A DNA stretch of 13,509 bases, from positions 1-13,509 of the forward strand of contig UZAN01056578.1 in assembly GCA_900618425.1 (NCBI GenBank). The letters are read 5' to 3'. This stretch comes from Echinostoma caproni. Taxonomy: Eukaryota; Platyhelminthes; Trematoda; Plagiorchiida; Echinostomatidae. The position numbers and the translations under genes are program-made. Shown here in pieces: positions 1 through 7,570 of the stretch. Position 1 is the stretch's first letter. Every line of letters starts with the position of its first letter. The notes beneath the pieces were generated by a model. That model did not search any database. It was given only the letters and a program-made list of their open reading frames with translations, and was not told the origin of the DNA.

Positions 1-473
1 TAAGAGCGGAATAAAGAGGATGGGAAATGTCAGACAAAATCTTGTTGGAGAATATTTTGCAGGATTTGAGGTGGTGTGCCGCCATGCGCTTTATCATATT
101 TTCCCGTGTTACGAGGCTTATTAAGCACAGACACTTGAGGACTCAGTAAATGAGTTTGAGATCCTTGGTGAAACGACCGGGGAAAAATAATCGGGCGCCC
201 GCAAAGCTAGTGAGGTAAACCACAAGCAAAAACGAACGCCTTATGAAATGAGATGAGTGATTTTTAGAGATGAAACCGAAAAAGTGAGTCACCTGATCTT
301 CAGAAAATCGATCCTTGATGTGATCAGATCAGGTGAGATTACGCTCGATAATATTACTAAGGTTTTTGACAGACGGTTGTCGATCCATCTGGTTACGGAA
401 GATAGATAACGAGAGGCTGGCATTTGACAACTCATCATAATTTGACCTATCAAAAGGGAAGAAATTACGTTAT
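1..473. other. Unassigned non-coding stretch
   Basis: I see no gene here. All frames are closed by frequent stops, and the only frame near the right edge (minus strand, about 80 codons) reads through the simple repeat that follows. No tRNA, transposon terminus or recognisable protein fragment was found. A short run of GATCAGATCAGG near 321 is the only local redundancy. Confidence 0.5.
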
Positions 474-544
474 TATACTTGACATTATATTTTACATATA
501 TATGCATACATAAATACATGTATGCATACATATACTTGACATTA
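474..544. repeat. AT-rich palindrome bounded by 14-bp direct repeats
   Basis: The 14-mer TATACTTGACATTA occurs at 474-487 and again at 531-544. Between them lies a 43-bp AT-rich segment containing a perfect 11-bp inverted repeat: TATGCATACAT at 501-511 and its complement at 518-528, with a 6-nt loop. Direct repeats around a palindromic insert resemble a target-site duplication around a tiny fold-back element. 14 bp is long for most DNA transposons and the palindrome does not reach the repeats, so replication slippage or a short segmental duplication is equally possible. Confidence 0.6.
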
Positions 545-781
545 GACTGAAGTTGCGTTTGTTGAGATTAGGCCCATCCAATACTTAATTGTGGACCATC
601 AGACTATTCCGCACGGTTCGTTTGTCTCAAATTCCCAACATGAGCTGTGGATGCGGTTGGCGTTGCATAACGTTTTTTCTGTTTCGTTCTTACATCCTGT
701 GGTTGCAAATATAAAGATAACATTTTTTGGAAAGAAGCAGTGAACAATCAAACGGCTTCCATTCAACAGAAAATGGGGAAA

Positions 782-858
782 GTTAGGCGGGATTCAAACA
801 CACATCCCCGGGGTGATAGTTTGGTGCCGTTATCACCCGGGCCACCATCGCCCGGTTA
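782..858 (-). repeat. Weak tRNA-like / SINE-like remnant
   Basis: Read on the minus strand, the segment carries GTTTGAATCC, close to the Pol III B box (GGTTCGANTCC), preceded at suitable distance by a GGCCCGGGTGATAACGG stretch that could be a decayed D-arm and A box. A perfect 8-bp inverted repeat (GGGTGATA at 811-818, TATCACCC at 831-838) sits in the middle. I could not fold a convincing acceptor stem, and the T-stem has a mismatch. It may be a decayed tRNA-derived repeat unrelated to the better one at 3590-3674, or a chance match. Confidence 0.25.
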
Positions 859-3250
859 GAATGACCAGACTAAAACTTATCGGATACGCATACTTGATTG
901 AGGAACGGCAAATACTGCGTGTGAATATGAGCAGCGTCGAGAAGCGCACAGTTCTGTTGTAGCTGATCAGTTCAGGGCTTCGAACGGGAGTGCATAATGC
1001 TTTATTTCTATCAATATGAACAACTACGTTTCATGCTGCTTGTCACACGCATTTCAAAACATAAAGCGGCCCTGCACACATCGAGGTTTCATGCCTGTTT
1101 CATATTCATATTTCAAATCAATCATTATTCGGTGCTCATATTCATGCAGACATTTCAGTCCTCGTCTGCTGAAACCCCGGAGTGCGTCTGAGCGTCACTG
1201 AACTCATCGATCGATAATATGTGGACCTGAACAACAGTTCTGTTAAACATTTGTGTACCCCCCTCCCCCTGTCACCTCGAGGCTTTCAAAACCAAGTGTT
1301 GAAAAAACTCCGGCAAGTTATCACTTTTCACCTGTGATGGACATTTTCAAGCTAATGTAATTTGTTTTCTGTCATGCGGTGGGATCAGTGAACATCGCTT
1401 GTCACCTGAACTGGCAAGATCTGGTCTTGTCCCCAAGTCTACAGTTACGTTTGTCCAGTCTTTAGTCTAATATGCGTCAATTTTACCGAGAATAACAGAC
1501 CGCACTATTCCCAGATGTCATGTGCGAGTAATTTGTTGTTTTCGGGGATGGCCCTATACAACAGATTAGATCAGATTAGACTACTTCCCAACTCGAGGAT
1601 TTAAGCAAAACATTTAAAACTTTCGAGGACTTGGAATTTATTGTAGAAATCGAATGACTATTCAGACAGCTAGTTTGATGCTTCCAATGAGCACGCTAAA
1701 GATTCGTTTTGTTAGCATCCACGTGATCACAACTGGCCAGTTCGCAGTGAGGGTACGTACAGAAACAATAGAAAAACAAAATGAGAAAAGCATATTGATT
1801 TAAAATAGTTACATCAAGATTGAAAGACGAATTCCGTAAGAAATCGTTGTTGTGAATCGGTTATTCTAAACTGTGAATTCCCAGCTGCTCAACTTTGACT
1901 TATTGCCTCCGTTCGTGGACTGGATTTGGAGAAACGTGTACATAGTTGGCAATCCAGGTCTGTTCCGCACACTATATTCCTGTTCACCTGCAGTTGCGAT
2001 GAAGTCCATGACGCAACCAGCACTCAGTATTCAGGCGATCACACGTGAACCGTGTTACGCAACAGCAATGCAAAACAATTGGTGATAAGTGAGGGGTGGC
2101 AAATCATGTTAGATTCTCACGTTTTGTGCGCAGGAAAATTGTTGACGCCATCCGTTTGCTTATTGTAAAGATAATCTCTTGTTTTTATTTCTAATGGTCC
2201 CGAACTTTTCTATACATGTCCGCACACCAGGATTCGGAGATCTGAATTGATTTATATTTTTACTCGTTTGCTTGTTAGCGCTCGAGAAGATTAACCAAAA
2301 TGTTCCCATCTCAGGACATTCGTCTACTTTCGGTCCTGATGTGATAGATTAGGAAGGCTCAGTATTTCGTAATGTTAATCAGTCAATATGGTATGACCAA
2401 AAGTCGACGGTGTTATTTTCTATCTTTCTTTATCATGAATCTAAAAGAAATGCCTCAACGAAGTTACGTTGCGAATGAGAAGTCAACCAATCGTTGTGAA
2501 TCCAGGTGACAACACAGACGAAGTTCGTTGCTGGGTTCAAGTCGCGCGGTGTCGTTTCGCTCATTTAGGGGAACTACAAACCTGACCGGATTCCAAACGT
2601 TCGGATACGCTTCCCATTGTGCACCAAGACCCAGAGCAACCAAGAATCTTTTTTAGCCCCACATTTCCCTGGATGGGAAATATTGAATCAACTGGTATAC
2701 GTAATGAGACTTCCGAATCATGCATTGTGTATCTACGCAAACGCACAAATGCGAACGTTCTTTTTGTGACTCACATGTCAAATTCTATTGCTGTGAGAAA
2801 TACAAAGGCAAAGTGGTTAGAGCATTTCGTCTCCACGTGACGTTTTACAGGATGCAACCAATAATCAACATTTGTATTGATTGATTTGAACTAGCTATTC
2901 TTCGGACTTCACTTTCACGCACAATCCTCAATTCATCGATTCAACCATAGACTCTGAATCACTGGACTCGAGTTCTGCTCTTAATAGAGCTCATCAATAG
3001 TGTATATCCACCGTCCCGTTCGGAATTGGTACTGCGGACCCATCACATGGAAGGCGTGTGCGCTCACACCATGGCTGAACACAACTGCCAATTCATGTGT
3101 TCAGTTGCCGTATACAGTGATAGTCAGCCAGTCTATTTTACCCGAAAGCGGTGAAAGGAGACACAGATGACAATCTGTTAACTCCAATCGAAGGCCTCCC
3201 ACGAAGTCACGAATTCCATGCAGATTACAGGCTGATTTGCCACACATCTC
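859..3250. other. Long non-coding stretch with scattered E-boxes
   Basis: No gene is recognised. The open frames (up to about 73 codons near 2619-2840) are of the size expected by chance in DNA of this composition, and none resembles a known domain. The stretch holds four CACGTGA E-boxes (1720, 2042, 2834 and, just beyond it, 3499), a C-rich run near 1258-1270, a 10-bp tandem duplication (CAGATTAGAT / CAGATTAGAC, 1562-1581) and a hairpin at 3075-3104. It could be intergenic or intronic; the sequence alone does not decide. Confidence 0.45.
3075..3104. repeat. 9-bp perfect inverted repeat (hairpin)
   Basis: CTGAACACA at 3075-3083 is the exact complement of TGTGTTCAG at 3096-3104, with a 12-nt spacer. 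The surrounding 3008-3250 segment looks slightly more GC-rich than its flanks and may be part of a decayed repeat. No T-run follows, so there is no reason to call a terminator. Confidence 0.5.
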
Positions 3251-3251
3251 G

Positions 3252-3303
3252 ATTGATTATTCGCAATTAACTCATAGTTACTTATGAGTTGAATTCAATC
3301 AAT
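3252..3303. repeat. Nested imperfect palindrome
   Basis: An inner perfect 8-bp inverted repeat (AACTCATA at 3269-3276, TATGAGTT at 3283-3290, 6-nt loop) is enclosed by paired AATT blocks (3265-3268 and 3292-3295) and an outer perfect 7-bp pair (ATTGATT at 3252-3258, AATCAAT at 3297-3303). The left arm carries a few extra bases as an internal bulge. Together they make a 52-nt AT-rich stem-loop or cruciform candidate. It encodes nothing visible and may be a miniature fold-back element or chance. Confidence 0.5.
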
Positions 3304-3569
3304 ATAAATTATCCCACAGCACTACTCACAAGTACCGCGAGTTAAATTTATTGTTTGGACCAACTAAAATGCTTGCAAAAGGTATCAAATCTTAGTTAGC
3401 TCATATATGCGAATGCTGATGAAGATCGTGTTGGTATTGTGCAAAGCAATGATGTAAGTCGAAACTGACAAAGTGGTTTCATTTTAAGTGAGCAACGCCA
3501 CGTGATGCGTGGTAAACGCCAGAACAATAATTGGTCAAATTGTTGTTTGGCAGATTTGAAGTTTGTATA

Positions 3570-3707
3570 TCGATTGTGAAAAGTTCAGTAGCCTCGGTGG
3601 GATTCGAACTCACGCATGGACGCCGCCTACGCTTTGTACGCGCATGCTCCACCAGCTGAGCGATCTACAAGGCCAAACCGACAGAGCACTGTTCTTTTCA
3701 CATTCGA
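3570..3707 (-). mobile_element. tRNA-derived unit enclosed by 20-nt inverted arms
   Basis: The left arm, 3570-3589, and the reverse complement of the right arm, 3688-3707, match at 17 of 20 positions, with an uninterrupted 9-bp core (TGTGAAAAG at 3575-3583, CTTTTCACA at 3694-3702). The left arm abuts the 3' end of the tRNA-like acceptor stem exactly; the right arm lies 13 nt before its 5' end. Transcribed from the minus strand, the whole unit could fold with the tRNA-like domain at the tip of a long stem. Ordinary tRNA-derived SINEs end in a 3' A-rich or simple tail with direct, not inverted, repeats, so this layout is unusual. It may be a miniature fold-back element that captured a tRNA-like sequence, an unusual SINE, or a fortuitous pairing. 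Confidence 0.5.
3590..3674 (-). repeat. tRNA-derived sequence (SINE head or tRNA pseudogene)
   Basis: Read on the minus strand from 3674 to 3590, this 85-nt sequence has the parts of a tRNA: a 7-bp acceptor stem (GGCCTTG with CGAGGCT, two G-T wobbles), a D-arm with stem GCTC/GAGC and the conserved GG in the loop, a 5-bp anticodon stem (TGCGC/GCGTA) around a 7-nt loop GTACAAA with T at position 33 and nominal anticodon ACA, and a T-arm with GTTCGAATCCCACC. Both Pol III boxes are near consensus. It departs from a functional tRNA by four extra nucleotides between the acceptor and D stems, a 14-nt variable region with no clear stem, and one T-stem mismatch. That pattern is typical of tRNA-derived SINE heads or tRNA pseudogenes rather than a working tRNA. 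Flatworm genomes carry such families; I cannot name this one. Confidence 0.7.
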
Positions 3708-4683
3708 ATTTACCTATTCAACTTAAAGAGGCATGTGGCATCCACCAGTTAGCATGTAAGCTAACTACCCCAACACCCCCCACCGGAGTTCACCAAATGA
3801 GCTTCTAAGACAACAACATAGGAAGTCAGTTGGCTGTTCAATTTAGTAAGGAGGCTCAGTATCCTTTTTAGCCCAGATTACATACCAGTTGACGTTTTTC
3901 GGCAAAGCAATTTTCGGTGTACAACATTTTTCGTCTCACATTTAAACTTCCACAACGATGGGTCGCTCACATTGATATTGTTCGCAACCGGAAATTACCT
4001 TATAAGTTGCCATTTCTGTTGTCAATTGTCTATAGACCACCTATCCGTTCTGGCCGGTTCTAGGCTCGCTTTAATTCAGTTGATGTGCTTTCCATTGAAC
4101 TTGAATAGAGCGATGGGTTTTATTTTCAGATTTGCCCTTGTCTGGTGACCACAAATTCAGATTTCACAAAACTGCAGCTCTCCAAACTTTATGGACTACC
4201 GTGATTTTCAATGATGTCTACTATGTCCATCGACGCAAATAGGGTAACACGATTCACAAGCAACTCAAAACAATTGCTTTGGATCGGTGATCCGCAATGC
4301 TACACTGCCGTATGGACTGCATTGCGCAGCAACTAATAAGCCTACTCAGAACTATTAAATAGTTCCAAAGCATGGCATTGGTGAGCCACTCTTGACGAAG
4401 ATGCAGCGATTTCCTGGGTCCGTCAGCATCACACCCAGTAGGCTATATGTATACCGAGAACACTTTCTTTCGAGGATCTTCATTTTTTTCCTGTTAAACA
4501 ACATATCAAAATATATATTGCTTTCAGATTAAGCTTACCGCAATGTCGGATCGAATGACTCAAAAACAAAATAAATGATTTCACATGGGTCCCGAATCCA
4601 TCGGCTTGAAAATAAAATGACGGGCGGTGAGAGGAATTTAACCTGGTAGTATCCAGTGTTGTAAAGGCCAAAGAAATGTAAAT
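3708..4683. other. Unassigned non-coding stretch
   Basis: No gene or element is recognised. There is a C-rich run (ACCCC...CACCCCCC) near 3768-3783. Minus-strand frames towards 4480-4671 are short and run into the trinucleotide tract. Nothing suggests exons with shared domain content. Confidence 0.5.
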
Positions 4684-5411
4684 GTAGTTATTGCAGCAGA
4701 AGTAGTAATAGTGGTGGTACCAGTGGAAGTAGTAGTCATAGAAAAAATAGTAGTGGTAGTAGTAGAAAGAGGTAGAAGTAATAGTAGTAGTAGTAACAGT
4801 GGTGGTAGTAGTATTAACAGTTCTAGTATTAGCATTAGTAGTAACATTAGTCGTGCTGGCGTTAGTATTAGTAGTAGTATTATTGCCGGTGGTAGTATTA
4901 TTATTAGTGTTAATAGTGGTGCTGGTAAGGGTAGTAAAATTAGTAGTAGTACCAGTGGTAGTGGTGGTGGTGGTAGAATTAGTATTAGTACAATTAGTAA
5001 TGGTGGTGGAAGCAGTAGTAATGGTAGTAGTTGTATCATCAGTAGTGAAAATAGTAATCGTAGTAGTAGCCGTAGTAGCAGAAGAAGTAGTAGTATTAAT
5101 AGTAGTGCTGGTGGTAGTACCAGTACCAGTAGTAGTAGTAATATTGGTGTTGGTAGTGGTTGTATTTGTAGTGATACTTGTAATAGTAATGGTAGTATCA
5201 GTACTGGTAGTGGTAATAGTAGTAGTATTAGTGGTGGTGCTATTAGTTGAAGTATTATTGGTAGTAGTAGTAGTAGTAGTAGTAGCAATAGTGCTGTTGA
5301 TACTACTAGTAGTGATGGTAGTAGTAATAGTAGTGTTACTGGTGATGTTAGTAGAATTAGTAGTAGTGATAGTAGTAGTAATAGTAACAGTAGTTATAAT
5401 AGTATTAGTTT
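4684..5411. repeat. Degenerate (AGT)n / (GTA)n trinucleotide tract
   Basis: About 730 bp are built from AGT triplets with substitutions, mostly GGT, ATT, AAT and occasionally AGC or ACC. The longest pure run is about 25 nt (5261-5285). From roughly 4785 to the end the triplet phase is unbroken; near 4769-4785 it slips by one base, because the first part reads GTA in the frame in which the rest reads AGT. The T of each AGT unit is almost invariant while A and G vary, and C is rare on this strand. The tract opens long frames on both strands (Ser/Gly/Ile/Asn-rich, poly-Val and, on the minus strand, poly-Leu), which are composition artefacts and not proteins. It is an old expanded microsatellite decaying by point substitution. 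Confidence 0.9.
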
Positions 5412-5712
5412 TAATCGTTATTCACACCGTACTCAGAATTCAAACTACGCAATACGGGTCACGGTTTATAATTGAAACATTAACAATCATGTACTGATTC
5501 ACATAAGCACTGGACCGCAGGAGCACTAGCACTCAATATTTTGCTTAACTTAAACGTGAGGAAAAGGCCACAAGATTTGCAGTTCGTTTATTAGAAGTAT
5601 TAAAGTTATTAAATAATTTGTACAAAGTAGTCTAATTGGTTATCCGGGCTCCTACGAATCGCGTTGCAGTTTTCCTGGGATCGTTGTTCTTCTGTCTGGG
5701 CTGCCCGGTCTC

Positions 5713-5789
5713 TGATTGGCTGATACAAACTACCTATGGTATGTAATCGGAGGCAGTGACACATAAGCCCGTTGTTGACGTCACACGTG
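5713..5789. promoter_or_regulatory. Candidate regulatory cluster: CCAAT box, CRE, E-box
   Basis: On the minus strand AGCCAATCAG (complement of 5713-5722) matches the full NF-Y consensus RRCCAATSRG. About 55 bp away lies a perfect palindromic CRE, TGACGTCA at 5776-5783, followed without a gap by a perfect E-box, CACGTG at 5784-5789. NF-Y and CREB/ATF sites are classic animal promoter neighbours. No TATA box or clear transcript lies next to it, and the cluster falls inside an open minus-strand frame, so activity is only inferred. Confidence 0.35.
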
Positions 5790-6021
5790 AAGATTGATTG
5801 ATCGCTGTTGTCCAAAAACTGCAACACCTTGCTCCCGGGTACTAGTTGTCTCCTAGGTTTGGATCACCACAGAAAACGTTGTGAAACTCATTGCTTCGTT
5901 GTTTATTACATGAAGTATGTTCTGTTTGAAAAGTATTTGGATATGATTCTCATTTCACTTTTGGTGAAAGCTGAATTGAAAGAAAAATGTAGACACGTTT
6001 CTTTTAAGAAATAGGTTTTTA

Positions 6022-6060
6022 GTTAAACGCAACAAATGTTGCTAAACGTTAAGCGTTTAC
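6022..6060. repeat. Nested short palindromes with repeated TAAACG
   Basis: TAAACGC at 6024-6030 pairs with GCGTTTA at 6053-6059. Inside is a second palindrome, GCAAC-AAAT-GTTGC at 6029-6042, followed by TAAACGTT. The motif TAAACG or its complement thus occurs three times in 36 bp. It may be a protein-binding array or a small cruciform; no function is known to me. Confidence 0.45.
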
Positions 6061-6339
6061 TACGGATTTCAGATATCAGTCAAGTGAGGAGGAAGTATGT
6101 GTAAAAGTTATTCAATGAACTTATAATGAGAATATATTTTGTAGTTTATTGTGCATAGTTAAAGAATAAACGACTTATGGGTCTCAGTGCACTATTATGT
6201 GCACTACGCAATAAGGCACCATCAAGCTATTCAGTCAAATAGGCATAATATATTTACACATTCAACTGGGACATTTCAGGTTAGAGAGATGGGGTTATGT
6301 GGCGGAACGATTGTCCGTATTATGGATGGCTACAAAGTT

Positions 6340-6340
<1 letters not shown>

Positions 6341-6372
<32 letters not shown>
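6341..6372. repeat. AT dinucleotide microsatellite
   Basis: Twelve uninterrupted AT units (6341-6364) are followed by GTATATAT. The tract lies about 155-185 bp downstream of the LINE stop codon, reading in LINE orientation, so it could be the element's 3' terminal simple repeat. An independent microsatellite is the default reading. Confidence 0.9.
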
Positions 6373-6525
6373 TTAACACCACTCTTTACAGATTCGGCTC
6401 CAAATTAACCATGAATGCACGAAAAAATAAAGTTAAAAAAGCGGGGAAAATAAAACAGTCAACTGCAAGGAGCAACATTTTATCTACTTTACGTCACGCA
6501 ATTTTGAGTTTTTTATTGTTTTTCT

Positions 6526-6985
6526 TTATTTTTGAGATTGCGAACGGGACAGGATATGTTTGCGCCACTGACTTCGGTTTGATGCCATATGTCTCAGTGT
6601 CTCCAGCCAAAGACAATCTGAATCTTTGGGGCCCCAGCCGGGAAACCTCAACGGAAGCCAGATCAGAGCCCATTCTTTCTAACCCTCCGCGCCACGTCAT
6701 AGCCTGCTCACCTCACTGTTTCTTCCAGCCTGGAATGGTGCATGGTATGGCAGACGTTGTTCAGGCATTCGTAGGACGTGCCCTAGCAATCTAAGATGAC
6801 TTCTGACTTCAGCATTATTCACGCGATGGTACCAATATGTTGCACAGACTGATAGTCGCTGGACCTGATCTTCTCGGAGAGGCCAAGTCTCGCAACCATG
6901 GAGCAACACAGTGCGTACAGTGATGCAATAAGCACGCTGTTTCAGTGAAAAAGGATATTTCGCACCGACCCCGGAGCTATTAATT
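6526..6985 (-). pseudogene. Truncated non-LTR retrotransposon reverse transcriptase (LINE 3' end)
   Basis: This is the C-terminal end of the endonuclease-reverse transcriptase ORF of a non-LTR retrotransposon, of the kind common in trematode genomes (RTE/CR1-like; the exact clade is not certain). In order on the minus strand one reads SLKQRAYCITVRTVLLHGC, ETWPLRED, HRVNNAEVR, GHVLRMPEQRLP (from about 6783), GWKKQ, QAMTWRGGLERM (MTW at 6700), PGWGPKDSD (from 6642) and WLETLRHMASNRSQWR, ending at a TAA at 6528-6526. The copy is dead. The frame changes just before GWKKQ and again before PGWGP; an in-frame TGA sits at 6715-6713 where the family usually has Arg; and from memory of the family about a dozen residues before HRVNN and about twenty before GHVLRMP are missing. 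The catalytic polymerase and endonuclease domains are absent (5' truncation). The stop codon overlaps an AATAAA. The 165-codon plus-strand frame over the same bases is an antisense artefact. Confidence 0.88.
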
Positions 6986-7076
6986 TAAGTCGATAACCTA
7001 CTTTCGATAGGGCAAATATGTGTAAATTAGATATTTTTTCATAGATATAGGTAGATACATGTTTAACCTCCTGTAT

Positions 7077-7077
7077 N
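7077..7077. other. Undetermined base (N)
   Basis: A single N is present in an AT-rich context. It marks an unresolved assembly or consensus base and touches no annotated feature. Confidence 0.99.
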
Positions 7078-7553
7078 TTTGGCTACAAATGCACAAATGA
7101 TTTTCAGAAAGGGAAATACGGCTCCGGAAAAATTGGCTGAAAAACTAGTGAAACACGAACGTTTGGCCGGTGGTTGGCAATGGTCGAACTGAAGACAGCC
7201 ACGACGCCGTTGGGATGACCTCAACCGATCGAGTGAAAGTCAACTTTTCGTACACGTATGTGTACGAGAAGGAAAACACAAGCTACAGCACTATGTGCTA
7301 ACTTAGTGTTTTTTTTTCTTCAAAATATTCCTTCATTTGTGAAAATTGAAAACAACTTATGGCCAAATAAACAGACGACATATGACTATGTTTCTCAAAT
7401 TCAACAGTTGAGCATACATTTCTCTTTATTCTTATCGCTTATTCTCATCTGAGGACAAACTGTACCTATTCAGTTTATCCTGATCAATAGAGCGGTCGTA
7501 GTTTTCTTCGATTCAAATGATTATTTTACACCATAAAAAATATGAATGATTTT

Positions 7554-7570
7554 GTGGATTGTCAATCCAC
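7554..7570. repeat. 17-bp perfect palindrome
   Basis: GTGGATTG at 7554-7561 and CAATCCAC at 7563-7570 are exact complements around a single central T. Such an odd-length dyad fits a dimeric transcription-factor site rather than an RNA hairpin, because a one-base loop cannot form. The factor is unknown. Confidence 0.5.

Larger units (their letters stand above)
5412..6340. other. Non-coding stretch with a promoter-like cluster
   Basis: No gene is recognised. A minus-strand frame runs open from 5866 to 5609 (85 codons plus stop) with an unremarkable, ordinary-looking composition, but it has no early ATG and no domain I know. The stretch also contains the CCAAT/CRE/E-box cluster (5713-5789) and a nested palindrome (6022-6060). 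The 85-codon frame could be an exon, but frames of this length are expected by chance in a window of this size and composition. Confidence 0.45.

Noticed and set aside
2532..2552. B-box-like GGGTTCAAGTC
   Set aside because: No A box, D-arm or acceptor stem at the required distance upstream; a lone ten-base match is not evidence for a tRNA or SINE.
3416..3475. Hammerhead ribozyme core (CTGATGA ... CGAAAC)
   Set aside because: Flatworm repeats do carry hammerheads, so CTGATGA was checked. Here the bases between the two core halves do not form stem II: the closing pair would be A-C and the next bases do not pair.
4638..5497. Long frames over the trinucleotide tract (216 codons minus, 179 and 232 codons plus) as proteins
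   Set aside because: Three long frames over the same simple repeat, encoding poly-Leu, poly-Ser/Gly and poly-Val, are a direct result of a stop-free triplet repeat in those phases. There is no domain, and the frames end where the repeat ends.
5609..5866. 85-codon minus-strand frame as an exon
   Set aside because: Composition looks ordinary, but there is no initiating ATG near its start, no known motif and no clear splice context; kept only as a remark in the block description.
6297..6794. 165-codon plus-strand frame
   Set aside because: It is made of the AT microsatellite (a Tyr-Ile run) plus the antisense of the LINE remnant, whose sense strand clearly encodes reverse-transcriptase motifs.
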